This document shows, one piece after another, positions 1 through 8,993 of a DNA stretch of 64,000 nucleotides. The stretch covers positions 744,001-808,000 of the forward strand of contig NZ_JBDZDQ010000001.1 of assembly GCF_040049295.1 (NCBI RefSeq), read 5' to 3'. Position 1 is the first letter of the stretch; each line of letters starts with the position of its first letter. The stretch is from Sphingomonas sp. KR3-1. Lineage in GTDB: Bacteria; Pseudomonadota; Alphaproteobacteria; Sphingomonadales; Sphingomonadaceae. The notes beneath the pieces were generated by a model that saw only the letters and a list, made by a program, of their open reading frames with translations, was not told where the DNA came from and searched no databases. Position numbers and translations under genes: made by a program.

Positions 1-124
1 GCGCCGGGCATAGGGCCTGTTCCCGCCCCGCGCCAGATGCGCCGCCGTCATGCCCCCAGCACATGGGGCCCAAAGGAGAAGCGTGGTTTCCCCTCGCGGC
101 CAGATGGTCTAGGCGAGGCGGGAT

Positions 125-1369
125 ATGGCCACCAAGACCCTTTCGGCGCATGCGCCGCTGCCCGTTTCGATCGACGACGTCCGCGCCGCACAGGCGCGCA
201 TTGCCGGTCAGATCGTGCGGACGCCGACGCTGGTGAGCAAGACGCTGTCGGAACTGACCGGCGCGACGGTCTATCTCAAGTTCGAGAACCTCCAGTTCAC
301 CGCGGCGTACAAGGAGCGCGGGGCGCTCAACACGCTGCTCCAGCTCGACGAGGAAGCGCGCTCCAAGGGCGTGATCGCGGCATCGGCCGGCAACCATGCC
401 CAGGGCCTGGCCTATCACGCCACCCGGCTAGGCATCCCCAGCACGATCGTGATGCCCAAGAACACCCCGATCGTGAAGGTGATGCAGACCGAGGGGCACG
501 GCGCCAACGTGATCCTGGAAGGCGAGACGTTCGACGCCGCCTATGCCCATTCCCGCAAGCTCGAGGCCGAGCACGGCTTCACCTTCGTCCACCCGTTCGA
601 CGATCCGCGCGTCATCGCCGGCCAGGGCACGGTGGCGCTCGAGATGCTGGCCGACGTGCCGGGGATCGACACGCTGGTGATCCCGATCGGCGGCGGCGGC
701 CTGATCTCGGGCTGCGCCACGGTGGCGAAGTCCGAGGGGCGCGACATCGAGGTGATCGGCGTGCAGGCCGAGCTCTACCCCTCGATGTACAACCGCATAC
801 ACCACACCGACATGCCCTGCGCCGGCGACACGCTGGCCGAGGGCATCGCCGTGAAGGAGCCGGGCGGCATCACCTCCAAGCTGGTCGAGGCGCTGGTCGA
901 CGACATCGTGCTGGTGAGCGAGCGCCGGCTGGAAGAGTCGGTGAGCCTGCTGCTCCAGATCGAGAAGACCGTGGTCGAGGGTGCCGGCGCCGCCGGGCTG
1001 GCCGCGCTGCTCGCCGAGCCGCAGCGCTTCAAGGGCAAGACCGTCGGCATCATCCTGTGCGGCGGCAATATCGATCCGCGGCTGCTCGCCTATGTGCTGC
1101 TGCGCGACCTCGCCCGCTCGGGCCGGATGGCGCGGCTGCGCATCCGCCTGCAGGATCGGCCGGGCGCGCTCTACAAGGTGGCGCAGATCTTCGAGCAGCT
1201 CTCGGTCAACATCCTCGAGCTTTCACACCAGCGCATCTTCACCAACCTGCCGGCCAAGGGCCTGAGCCTGGACGTGGAGTGCGAGACGCGCGATCGCGAC
1301 CATCTCGACCGGCTGATGACCGCGCTGCGGCGCGCGCAATATGAAGTGCAACTGGTCGAGCTGGCCTGA
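125..1369 (+). CDS. ilvA: Threonine ammonia-lyase (threonine dehydratase), ACT-domain form
   Basis: PLP enzyme that deaminates L-threonine to 2-oxobutanoate and ammonia, the entry step of isoleucine synthesis or of threonine catabolism. The 414-residue protein has a fold-type II PLP core at about residues 15-320, with the Schiff-base lysine in AAYKERGA (K63) and the phosphate-binding loop GGGGLISG. A single C-terminal ACT domain follows from about residue 335 (RLRIRLQDRPGAL). One short ACT domain resembles the TdcB/short-IlvA class rather than the long two-ACT biosynthetic form, so ilvA versus tdcB is unsettled. The ATG start is preceded by a GGCGAGGCGGG ribosome-binding stretch. It appears monocistronic. 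Confidence 0.95.
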   Translation: MATKTLSAHAPLPVSIDDVRAAQARIAGQIVRTPTLVSKTLSELTGATVYLKFENLQFTAAYKERGALNTLLQLDEEARSKGVIAASAGNHAQGLAYHATRLGIPSTIVMPKNTPIVKVMQTEGHGANVILEGETFDAAYAHSRKLEAEHGFTFVHPFDDPRVIAGQGTVALEMLADVPGIDTLVIPIGGGGLISGCATVAKSEGRDIEVIGVQAELYPSMYNRIHHTDMPCAGDTLAEGIAVKEPGGITSKLVEALVDDIVLVSERRLEESVSLLLQIEKTVVEGAGAAGLAALLAEPQRFKGKTVGIILCGGNIDPRLLAYVLLRDLARSGRMARLRIRLQDRPGALYKVAQIFEQLSVNILELSHQRIFTNLPAKGLSLDVECETRDRDHLDRLMTALRRAQYEVQLVELA

Positions 1370-1460
1370 TTTCCTACAGCGGCGCGCGGCGACTCAGCCG
1401 CGCGGCCGTGGAAAGTCACGAAAGCGCTGACACTCAATGGTCTTGCGCCGGGTGGGACCT

Positions 1461-1569
1461 TCGCAACTTGGTTGCGGGCGCGCGGATCGCGGGCGATCCT
1501 ATATTTCCTACAAGGCAAAGAGCGGTCCGAGGACCGAGTGAGCCAAGCAGGCGAAATCCTACATTGCAA
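1461..1569 (+). repeat. Dispersed intergenic repeat, copy 1
   Basis: This roughly 109-bp stretch shares blocks, in order, with the reverse strand of 55857-55962. The blocks are TCGCAAC, GATCCTAT, TTCCTAC, CAAAGAGCGG and a perfect 30-base block at 1540-1569 that starts GAGCCAAGCAGG and ends CTACATTGCAA. A small palindrome, GGTCCGAGGACC, sits in the middle; copy 2 has a different but also self-complementary sequence there. Compensating change inside a palindrome suggests a conserved hairpin. It encodes no protein that I can see. Confidence 0.85.
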
Positions 1570-1575
1570 CATGCT

Positions 1576-1673
1576 TTTCCCCGGCGAAGGCCGAGGCCCA
1601 GACTAAGCGTGCGCGGCGAAGACGCGCCAAGCGCGTGACTTTCAAGGCTGGGCCCCGGCCTTCGCCGGGGAAA
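1576..1673. repeat. Long inverted repeat, REP-like
   Basis: Arms of 26 bases (1576-1601 and 1648-1673) are complementary with one mismatch, around a 46-base spacer. The core is CCCCGGCGAAGGCCG and its complement. The same core appears as a small hairpin at 33108-33127 (ATCCCGGC, CTTC, GCCGGGAT), so this is one member of a GC-rich palindrome family scattered between genes. Confidence 0.85.
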
Positions 1674-2011
1674 GAAGAAAACAGCGACCGGATCTGCTTT
1701 CCAAAATCCCCCGCGACTCCGCAGGACTCCTTCTGTTCTGCGCCAACCCGACGAAGCGAATCGCACGCGCGACGAACTGAGTCGTCGCTGGATTCACACG
1801 ATTCGCCGCACGCGATATGATGGCGGCACAGAGCAAATTCCGCTTTTCCGGCAGCGTGTTACGCGGCCCAATGGTTAATGCGCGCCCTCTCCGAGAGCGT
1901 GGTGAATCGTTAACCCTCTTTCATGGTAAAGCCGCTTTTCATCCTTCAAAATCCGCAGCATAGTCCGCGCATCAGGCCGAACGTAGCGGCCGGAGCAAAG
2001 GGGCATCAGGG

Positions 2012-2797
2012 GTGACTGCACTTTCCCGTTTTCCGCGGTTCTTCGTCACCAGCCCCTCGCCCTGCCCGTATCTGCCGGGCCGGCAGGAGCGGAAGATCTT
2101 CACCGAGCTTTCGGGCCAGCATGCCGGCGAGCTGAACGACGCGCTGGGCCGCATCGGCTTTCGCCGCAGCCAGTCGGTCGCGTACCGGCCGAGCTGCGCG
2201 GGCTGCACCGCCTGCGTCTCGGTTCGCGTCGTCGCCGACCAGTTCAAGCCCAATGCCAGCCAGCGCAAGCTGCTCAAGCGCCACTCGGACCTTGAGATCA
2301 CCGCCTGCAAGCCCTGGGCGACCGACGAGCAGTTCGCGCTGCTCCACCGCTATCTGAGCGCGCGCCACCCCGGCGGCGGCATGGCGGCGATGGACGAGGG
2401 CGACTATGCCGACATGGTCGAGCAATCGCCGGTCAGCTCCTATGTGATCGAATATCGCGAGCCTTCGGTCGACGGCCAGCCCGGCCGCCTGGTCGGCGCC
2501 TGCATCACCGACCAGCAGGCCGACGGCCTGTCGATGATCTACAGCTTCTTCCTGGCCGATGAAGAGAGCCGCCCGGGCCTGGGCAACTTCATCATCATGG
2601 AGCACATCCTGCGCAGCCAGGCCGCCGGCCTGCCCTATGTCTATCTGGGCTATTGGGTGAAGGGCAGCGAGCGGATGGCGTACAAGACGCGCTATCGCCC
2701 GATCGAAGTGCTCGGCCCCAATGGCTGGACGGTGCTGGAAGACGAGGACATGCAGGTCTCGATGCCGGTGCCGCAGCCGGTTTCGGCGTTCGCTTAG
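2012..2797 (+). CDS. bpt: Aspartate/glutamate leucyltransferase (N-end rule)
   Basis: Transfers leucine from Leu-tRNA to proteins bearing N-terminal Asp or Glu, creating a primary degradation signal for the ClpS/ClpAP route. The 261-residue protein has the family's N-terminal Cys-rich signature ([12 protein letters not shown], about residues 64-75) and the C-terminal acyltransferase-like half ([15 protein letters not shown]). Length is normal for Bpt. Translation begins with GTG, fixed by the conserved [15 protein letters not shown] segment close behind it. The protease subunit ClpA is encoded in the same window at 43.6 kb; no clpS is visible. Confidence 0.93.
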   Translation: MTALSRFPRFFVTSPSPCPYLPGRQERKIFTELSGQHAGELNDALGRIGFRRSQSVAYRPSCAGCTACVSVRVVADQFKPNASQRKLLKRHSDLEITACKPWATDEQFALLHRYLSARHPGGGMAAMDEGDYADMVEQSPVSSYVIEYREPSVDGQPGRLVGACITDQQADGLSMIYSFFLADEESRPGLGNFIIMEHILRSQAAGLPYVYLGYWVKGSERMAYKTRYRPIEVLGPNGWTVLEDEDMQVSMPVPQPVSAFA

Positions 2798-2850
2798 GTC
2801 TTCACCGAACTTGGGCCGTTCCCCGGCTTTCGCGGTAGCTTCGCGTCAGC

Positions 2851-3660
2851 CTATTCCTCGCGCCCCAGCTGGTCGACGTGCAGGTCGATCGCGAGCTGCT
2901 CCTGCCCCTGCCCGATCCGCATGCCGCCGGTGGCCGCGGCGCTGCTCGCATCGAGCCCGATCGCGGCGCGGACATAGCTTTCGTCGGGGCTGAGCCCGGT
3001 CGAGGGATCGAAGCCGACCCAGCCCAGCCCGGCGATATGCGCCTCTGCCCAGGCATGCGGCGCCGAGCGCGCGGCATCCTCGGCACGGTAGCCCGAGACA
3101 TAGCGCGCCGGCACCATCAGCCCGCGCGCGGCGGCGATGAACATCTGCGCAACGTCGCGCGAGCTTGCCTTGCCCGCCTCGAACGCCTGGGCCGCGGTGC
3201 AGCCGGCATCGGGCAGGTCGGGCACGCAGGGGAAGCGCTGGTGGAGCGCGGCGTTGAGGCTGTGGAGCTGATCGAGCTGGTCGCCGCTGGTGCCGACCCC
3301 GTCCGCGGCGAAGACGAACAGCGCGTCGCTCGCCCGGGTCCGCGGGGTGCTGCGCAGGTAATAGAGCGGCGGCAGCGGCTCGGCGCTGCCGCGGACGACG
3401 CCGTTGCTCTCGCTGGTCAGCACCTCGCCGGTCACGGTGATGTCGAGCGCCTCGATGGGGCCCTCGGCATAGAGCATCGTCACGGCGTTGCCGTAGCCAT
3501 CGGTGCTGTCGCGCAGCCGGGCATCGCAATCGACGCCGACCAGCCAGCTGACCACGGTCTGGTCCTGCGTGTCGCACGGCGTCAGGCGCAGCATCTGGAC
3601 GATGCGGGCCTGGGGCTCGCTGAACCGGTAGTGCGTCTTGTGGTCGATCGCGATGCGCAT
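2851..3660 (-). CDS. Transglutaminase-like protein lacking the catalytic cysteine
   Basis: This 269-residue protein has an N-terminal beta domain (bacterial transglutaminase-like N-terminal region, residues 1-150) and a transglutaminase-like core. The Asp (FDP, D218) and His (HAWAEA, H202) positions are intact. The usual active-site motif GVCQDxAH reads ASSRDVAQ here, so the nucleophile Cys is Ser167 and the following His is Gln. Both changes are also seen in the DNA codons (AGC TCG, CAG). It is the last gene of a three-gene unit with the ATP-grasp and alpha-E genes, an association widely seen in bacteria. It may bind rather than cleave peptides, or act as a serine enzyme; function unknown. 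Confidence 0.88.
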   Translation of the reverse strand: MRIAIDHKTHYRFSEPQARIVQMLRLTPCDTQDQTVVSWLVGVDCDARLRDSTDGYGNAVTMLYAEGPIEALDITVTGEVLTSESNGVVRGSAEPLPPLYYLRSTPRTRASDALFVFAADGVGTSGDQLDQLHSLNAALHQRFPCVPDLPDAGCTAAQAFEAGKASSRDVAQMFIAAARGLMVPARYVSGYRAEDAARSAPHAWAEAHIAGLGWVGFDPSTGLSPDESYVRAAIGLDASSAAATGGMRIGQGQEQLAIDLHVDQLGREE

Positions 3661-3668
3661 GCCGGCTC

Positions 3669-4610
3669 CTAGATGAACCTGAACTGGCGGGCGATCGCGG
3701 CGTCGAGCATGGCATTCTCCGCGACGAACGCCTCGAGATGCTCGTGCAGTCCGGAGACGATCACGTCATGCGTCCTGGTCTTCTGCATCCGGGCCATGCG
3801 GGCGCGCGCCATGCGGTCCGCCTCGCCCTGCAGCCCGGTGCGCTTGGCGAGCGCGTTGAGCAGCGCGACGACTTCCTCGACACAGGCCGCCAGGCTGCGC
3901 GGCAGCTCGGCGCGGCTGATCAGCAGGTCGATGACGTTCGCGGGCTGGAGACCGTCATTGTAGAGCCAGCGATAGGCGTTCACCGCCGATACGGTCTGCA
4001 GGATCGTGTTCCACTGATCGCGATCGACGACGCCGCCGACCTGCTCGTCCTCGGGCAGGAGCAGGTGATATTTGATCTCGACGAGCCGCGCGGTGTTGTC
4101 CGCCCGCTCGATCGCGGCGCCGAGCTGGATCAGCAGGGTCGCCTCGTTGCGCATCATCCGGTGGATCGCGCCCTCGAAGCCGCGGGTCTCGCCCTTGACC
4201 TGCTCGAGCAGGTTGAGCGTGGGGATGGCGCCGCCGGTCGAGGAGCGCTGCTGCGTCATCAGCCAGGCGCGGTTGATCGCGGTCCAGGCCTCGCGGGTGA
4301 GCGCGGTGCGCACGGCGCGGGCATTGTTGCGCGCCATCTCGAGGCAGCGGACGATCGAGCCGGGATGGCTCATGTCGAGCGTGAGGAAGCGGGCGACCTG
4401 CGCCTGGGTGAGGGCTTCGCCGGTCGCGGCAAAGGCCTCGTCGGTATAGGTGACGGCGAGCGCGCTCTCCCAGGCCGCCTCGCCCGCCGGGCGGGTGGAG
4501 AGCGCATCGAGGCGGATCGTCGCCTCGACCAGCCGGGCGATGAAGTCCGCGCGCTCGAGATAGCGGCCCAGCCAGTAGAGCGCGGCGGCGGTGCGGGAGA
4601 GCATCAGCAT
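3669..4610 (-). CDS. Alpha-E domain protein (DUF403)
   Basis: Almost wholly alpha-helical 313-residue protein of the alpha-E family, starting MLMLSRTAAALYWLGRYLERAD. Its biochemical role is not known. The family nearly always sits beside a circularly permuted ATP-grasp ligase and a transglutaminase-like protein, as here. It begins four bases after the ATP-grasp stop codon if the ATG at 4610 is used. An upstream in-frame ATG at 4628 would overlap that gene by 14 bases, and a third lies at 4604. The next gene follows 8 bases after its stop. Translational coupling along the operon is likely. Confidence 0.9.
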   Translation of the reverse strand: MLMLSRTAAALYWLGRYLERADFIARLVEATIRLDALSTRPAGEAAWESALAVTYTDEAFAATGEALTQAQVARFLTLDMSHPGSIVRCLEMARNNARAVRTALTREAWTAINRAWLMTQQRSSTGGAIPTLNLLEQVKGETRGFEGAIHRMMRNEATLLIQLGAAIERADNTARLVEIKYHLLLPEDEQVGGVVDRDQWNTILQTVSAVNAYRWLYNDGLQPANVIDLLISRAELPRSLAACVEEVVALLNALAKRTGLQGEADRMARARMARMQKTRTHDVIVSGLHEHLEAFVAENAMLDAAIARQFRFI

Positions 4611-4614
4611 GCCG

Positions 4615-6051
4615 TCACGCCCCGTCATCGAGCAGCACGAAGCTGTCCTTGGTGCCGCCGCCCTGGCTGGAGTTCACCACCAGCGAGCCTTCGCGCAAGG
4701 CAACGCGGGTGAGCCCGCCGGGGGCGACGCGGACGCCGTCGCTGCCGGTGAGCACGAACGGGCGGAAATCGACGTGGCGCGGGGCGAGGCCCTGCTCGAC
4801 CAGGGTCGGCACGGTGGAGAGCGCCAGCGTCGGCTGGGCGATGTAGCGGTGCGGCTCGGCGACCAGCGCGGCGCGGAAATCGGCGATCTCCTGGCGGGTC
4901 GCGGTGGGGCCGACGAGCATGCCATAGCCGCCCGACCCGTCGACCAGCTTGACCACCAGTTCGGGCAGATGCTCGAGGACGTATTTCAGCGCCTGCGGCT
5001 CGCGGCAGCGATAGGTCTCGACATTGGGCAGCTTGGCCTCGCCGCCGGAATAGAAGCGGACGATCTCGGGCATGTAGCTGTAGATCGCCTTGTCGTCGGC
5101 GATGCCGTTGCCCGGCGCGTTGAGGATCGCGACATTGCCCGAGCGATAGGCGGCCATGAGGCCGGGCACGCCGAGCATCGAATCGGGGCGGAAGACCAGC
5201 GGATCGAGGAAATCGTCGTCGATGCGGCGATAGATGACGTCGACCTTCACGCGCCCCGCAATGGTCTGCATCCAGACGACATCGTCATCGACCACCAGGT
5301 CCGCTGCCTCGACCAGCTCGACGCCCATCGAGTCGGCGAGGAACGAATGCTCGTAATAGGCCGAGTTGAAATGGCCGGGGGTGAGCACGACGCAGACCGG
5401 CTTGGGATTGTTGCCCGGCGCGACCGACTGCATCGTCTTGAGCAGCATGTCCGGATAGCTGTCGACCGGCGCCACGCGGAAATCGCGGAACAGCTCGGGG
5501 CACAGCCGGATCATCGCCTCGCGATTCTCGAGCATGTACGACACGCCCGAGGGGGTGCGGGCATTGTCCTCGAGGACGTAGAACTGGTCCGGCCCGGTGC
5601 GCACCAGGTCGATGCCGCAGATATGCGCCCAGACGCCGTGGGGCGGGCGGACGCCGTCCACTTCGGCGCGGAACTGCTCGTTGAGATAGATCAGCTCGGG
5701 CGGGATGATGCCTTCCTTGAGGATCCGCCGCTCGCCATAGATGTCCTCGAGAAAGGCGTTGATCGCGTTGACGCGCTGCTCGAGCCCCTCGGAGAGCCGC
5801 GCCCATTCGCCGGCAAGGAAAACGCGGGGCACGATGTCGAACGGGATGATCCGCTCGGCCGCGTCGCTGTCGCCATAGACCGCGAAGGTGATGCCGAGCT
5901 GGCGGAAGGCGGCCTCGGCGGACTGCTGGCGGCGCTGCAGCTCCGCGGCATCGGTATCGGCCAGCCATTCGGACAGCGCGGCGAATTCGGCGCGCGGGTT
6001 TTCAGGCCCGCCATGCCCCCAGATTTCGTCGAACGCCCCGCTTGCCGCCAT
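4615..6051 (-). CDS. Circularly permuted ATP-grasp protein (DUF404/DUF407)
   Basis: First gene of the three-gene unit. The 478-residue protein belongs to the circularly permuted ATP-grasp type-2 family, proposed to form peptide-like bonds with ATP. Visible landmarks are PFDIVPR near the start, YVLEDNARTPSGVSYM in the first third, VKLVDGSGGYGM (nucleotide-binding glycine loop) and the C-terminal SSQGGGTKDSFVL. The start is the ATG at 6051, because the sequence further upstream is not conserved in character and overlaps the promoter region of the divergent gene. Substrate unknown; the partners suggest modification of a peptide that the transglutaminase-like and alpha-E proteins also handle. Confidence 0.92.
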   Translation of the reverse strand: MAASGAFDEIWGHGGPENPRAEFAALSEWLADTDAAELQRRQQSAEAAFRQLGITFAVYGDSDAAERIIPFDIVPRVFLAGEWARLSEGLEQRVNAINAFLEDIYGERRILKEGIIPPELIYLNEQFRAEVDGVRPPHGVWAHICGIDLVRTGPDQFYVLEDNARTPSGVSYMLENREAMIRLCPELFRDFRVAPVDSYPDMLLKTMQSVAPGNNPKPVCVVLTPGHFNSAYYEHSFLADSMGVELVEAADLVVDDDVVWMQTIAGRVKVDVIYRRIDDDFLDPLVFRPDSMLGVPGLMAAYRSGNVAILNAPGNGIADDKAIYSYMPEIVRFYSGGEAKLPNVETYRCREPQALKYVLEHLPELVVKLVDGSGGYGMLVGPTATRQEIADFRAALVAEPHRYIAQPTLALSTVPTLVEQGLAPRHVDFRPFVLTGSDGVRVAPGGLTRVALREGSLVVNSSQGGGTKDSFVLLDDGA

Positions 6052-6206
6052 GCGCCTCCCAAGTGCCGGAAAGACCGACAAGTTCCATGCTGCAACGCTT
6101 TGTTGCGCTGCACAAGGGGGGGCATGCTTGCACCGTAACGATCGACCCGACACATTCCGGGCGAGTCGCCGGCCAGGGGGCACGGCGCAAAAGGGGGGAA
6201 TGCAAG

Positions 6207-6878
6207 ATGTGGTGGCTCTTTCGCCTGCCGGGATTCGTGTACCTGGCGCTCGCGCCGTTCGTGCTCGCCTTCGCGATCTATTTCTTCATCGACGACCAGC
6301 ACAAGGAAGCCGCCAAGGCAGCGGAGCGCGCCGCCAAGCCGCCGGCGGAAGTGACGATCGAGAAGTTCGACGCCGCGCGCAACACCAACAGCGCGCAGGA
6401 AGCGGTGATCACCGGCCAGGTCGATCTCGGCAGCAGCTATGAGCTGAGCATCACCAAGCGCGGCGCCGAGACCAGCCATTATGTGCTCGCGCCGATCTAT
6501 GCGACCACCGCCAAGGACACCAATGCGCCGGCGATCGGCGTGCTGATGCAGGAAGGCCGGCTCGACGACGAGCAGATCAAGGCGATGGCCGTCGACACCG
6601 GCCCGGCGGGCTTGCTGATGCGGATCGACGGCAAGGTGCTGTCGAGCTCCGACGTGAGCGGCCATGACCGCGAATTCCGCGACCATGTCCAGGTCGCGCC
6701 GAACGCGGTCTATATCGATCCGTTCGAGAATGGCCGCGGCGAAGGCCTGGCCCCGAGCGACACCGGCCGGTACGCGGCGATCGTCATCGGCGTGATCGCG
6801 CTGGCAATGGCGGCGTTCGGCCTGTTCAAGCACCGCCGCACCCGGGCGGAGCGCCTGGAAGCCGCCGAAGCCTATTGA
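6207..6878 (+). CDS. Hypothetical two-TM membrane-anchored protein
   Basis: No family recognised. The 223-residue protein opens with a membrane segment (LPGFVYLALAPFVLAFAIYF, about residues 7-26) and ends with another (AAIVIGVIALAMAAFGLF) followed by a short basic tail. About 160 hydrophilic residues lie between and are probably exposed on one side. The ATG at 6207 is chosen because a strong AAGGGGGG ribosome-binding site precedes it; the frame extends upstream without a stop but lacks such a site. It is divergent from the ATP-grasp operon and convergent with the DsbD-like gene. Confidence 0.75.
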   Translation: MWWLFRLPGFVYLALAPFVLAFAIYFFIDDQHKEAAKAAERAAKPPAEVTIEKFDAARNTNSAQEAVITGQVDLGSSYELSITKRGAETSHYVLAPIYATTAKDTNAPAIGVLMQEGRLDDEQIKAMAVDTGPAGLLMRIDGKVLSSSDVSGHDREFRDHVQVAPNAVYIDPFENGRGEGLAPSDTGRYAAIVIGVIALAMAAFGLFKHRRTRAERLEAAEAY

Positions 6879-6900
6879 GCGGGCCGGAGCCGGGCCGCAG

Positions 6901-8913
6901 CTATTGCCGCGCGAGGTCCTCCAGCATCGCCTGGGTCAGGATCTGCGGCAGCACCTGCGGCTCGGCCTGGCCGGGCTTGTACCAGAGATAGAGCGGCACG
7001 CCGGCGCGGTTGTGCTTCTCGATGAAGCGACCGAGCACGGGATCGCCGTCGGTCCAGTCGCCGATCAGCACGGTGACCTTGCCGTCGGCCAGCGCCTTTT
7101 GCACCGCCCCGGTCTCGATCACCGCCTTCTCGTTGACCTTGCAGGTAAGGCACCAATCGGCGGTGAAATAGGCGAAGACGGGCTTGCCCTGCGCGGTCAG
7201 CTCGGCGAGCCGGGCCTCGCTGAACTTCTCGGCGCCGGAAAGGGCCTTGCTCTCCACGGGCGCGAACTGAACGAAGGCCACCGCGCTGATAGCGATTAGC
7301 AATAGCGGCGCGGCGGGCAGCCAGGCGAGCGACTTGCCGCGGCGCTGGCGCAGCCCCGCCCACCACAGGCCGAACGTGGCGAGCAGCGCGGCGGCCAGGC
7401 CGATCGACATGCCGGAAACGCCCGCCTGCCGCCCCAGCACCCAGGCGAGCGCCAGCGCGGTGAGGAACATCGGCACGGCGAGGATGCGGCGCAGCGTCTC
7501 CATCCAGGCGCCGGGCCGCGGCAGCAGCCGGCGGAAGGCAGGGACGAAGCCGAGCAGCAGGAAGGGCAGCGCGATGCCGAGGCCGAGCCCGCCGAACACC
7601 GCGAGCGCAGCGGGCCAGGGCAGGACCAGAGCCGCCCCCAGCGCCGCGCCCATGAACGGGCCGGTGCAGGGCGTGGCGACAAAGGCGGCGAGCGCGCCGG
7701 TGAGGAAGGCGCCGCCGGTGCCCTTCGATGCCGCGCGATTGACGAAGCCGGGGGCGGAGAGCTCGAACAGCCCGGCGAGGTTGAAGGCGATCCCGGTGAC
7801 GAGCAGGAGCAGCACCAGGATCACGCGCGGATCCTGGAGCTGGAACGCCCAGCCGAGCGTCGCGCCCCCTGCCCGCAACGCGAGCAGCGCGCCGCCGAGC
7901 GCGAGGCAGACCAGCACCACGCCCGCGGTATAGGCCAGCGCCTCGCCGCGCGGATTGCCGCCTTCCGCATTGGACTTGGCGAGGCTCAGCGCCTTGAGGC
8001 TGAGGATCGGGAAGACGCAGGGCATGATGTTGAGGATCAGCCCCCCGAGCACCGCGCCGAGAAAGGCAAGCAGCGCGGCGCTGCCGCCCAGGCTGGCGGC
8101 GGCCGGCGTGGCGGCGGGCACCGTGCCCGGCACGACGCGGAACCAGAAGCCCTGCTTCCCGAACGCCAGCAGGCCCTCGATGCGGCCCGCCGGCTTGCCG
8201 CTGGTCTCGACCACCACCCAGTCGCCGTCGCGCGTCACCTTCTGGGGCGCAGCATAGTCGATCGCGCCTTGGGTGGCGGGGAAGAAATAACCGTCGCCGT
8301 CGAGCCGCGCCCCGGCGGGCATCGGAAGCGCCAGCCGCACGGCCGTGCCGCCGACCTGGTACTTTCCCTCGATGCCAAGCGACCGAGGCAGCGCGGCGCG
8401 CCAGCCGTCGAACTGCGCGCGGCGCTCGGGCGAGATCGCGCCGTCGCCGATCTGCAGCGTCGTCGAAAGGTCTGCCTTGCCGGGCACGCAGATCGAATCG
8501 GAGCAAACGAGATAATTGAGCTTCACCCGCACCGGGAAGGCGCCCTGCGCGCCCGCAGGCACGGCGAGGCGGACCAGCGGCGCGAAGGGCGCTTCATAGA
8601 CATAGTTCATCAACCCGGAGATCGTCAGCCGCTGCGGCACCGGCCAGGCGATCCCGTCGGTGCTTGCGCCCTTGGGCAGAATCCATTCGGCACGCGCGGG
8701 CAGGCCCGCATCCCCCGGATTAAGCCAATAGGCGTGCCAGCCGCGCTCGGGCACCGAGGCGAGCGCGAGCGTGACTTCGCTGCCCGGCGCCGGACGGTCG
8801 GTCTCGGCGACCAAATGGATGTCGACATGCTGCTGGCCCGGCGCCTGGGCGAAGGCCACGCCGGCGAACAACCACATCAGAAACGCCATCAATCCGAAAC
8901 GAACCGCCGTCAT
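6901..8913 (-). CDS. Protein-disulfide reductase, DsbD family
   Basis: Moves electrons from cytoplasmic thioredoxin across the inner membrane to periplasmic thiols. The 670-residue protein has a signal peptide (residues 1-23, ending AGVAFA). A periplasmic beta domain follows, containing CSDSICVPG. Next is a membrane domain of about eight helices with the redox Cys in NIMPCVFP and ATPCTGP, and then a C-terminal thioredoxin domain with WCLTCK. The layout is that of the DsbD/ScsB group. The start at 8913 is set by the signal peptide; the longer upstream frame overlaps the divergent phoK region. The nearest redox partner visible is the thioredoxin-like protein at 31.2 kb. Confidence 0.9.
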   Translation of the reverse strand: MTAVRFGLMAFLMWLFAGVAFAQAPGQQHVDIHLVAETDRPAPGSEVTLALASVPERGWHAYWLNPGDAGLPARAEWILPKGASTDGIAWPVPQRLTISGLMNYVYEAPFAPLVRLAVPAGAQGAFPVRVKLNYLVCSDSICVPGKADLSTTLQIGDGAISPERRAQFDGWRAALPRSLGIEGKYQVGGTAVRLALPMPAGARLDGDGYFFPATQGAIDYAAPQKVTRDGDWVVVETSGKPAGRIEGLLAFGKQGFWFRVVPGTVPAATPAAASLGGSAALLAFLGAVLGGLILNIMPCVFPILSLKALSLAKSNAEGGNPRGEALAYTAGVVLVCLALGGALLALRAGGATLGWAFQLQDPRVILVLLLLVTGIAFNLAGLFELSAPGFVNRAASKGTGGAFLTGALAAFVATPCTGPFMGAALGAALVLPWPAALAVFGGLGLGIALPFLLLGFVPAFRRLLPRPGAWMETLRRILAVPMFLTALALAWVLGRQAGVSGMSIGLAAALLATFGLWWAGLRQRRGKSLAWLPAAPLLLIAISAVAFVQFAPVESKALSGAEKFSEARLAELTAQGKPVFAYFTADWCLTCKVNEKAVIETGAVQKALADGKVTVLIGDWTDGDPVLGRFIEKHNRAGVPLYLWYKPGQAEPQVLPQILTQAMLEDLARQ

Positions 8914-8993
8914 GGAGCGTCCTTGCCGTGGAAGTGCTGTTGGCCCAATAGCAGCCCGGCTGGATTTGCACACGCCGGAGGTCGCCCCCGCAG

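Larger units (their letters stand above)
1370..2011. other. Repeat-filled 642-bp intergenic region, no gene seen
   Basis: No credible reading frame is present. The start holds a GC-rich inverted stretch just after the ilvA stop. Then come a dispersed repeat shared with 55.9 kb (1461-1569) and a long inverted repeat (1576-1673). The last 150 bases are more AT-rich, with GGTTAATG and CGTTAACC blocks, and probably carry the bpt promoter. The heptamer TCCTACA occurs three times (1372, 1506, 1557). Confidence 0.8.

Noticed and set aside
1..124. Possible attenuator or riboswitch ahead of ilvA
   Set aside because: Only small GC-rich complementary stretches are visible (CATGCCCCCAGCACATGGGG). There is no leader peptide with Ile/Thr codons, no terminator and no known aptamer core.
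1408..1820. Short frames inside the 1.4-2.0 kb gap
   Set aside because: They coincide with inverted repeats, have no ribosome-binding sites, and give no recognisable protein.
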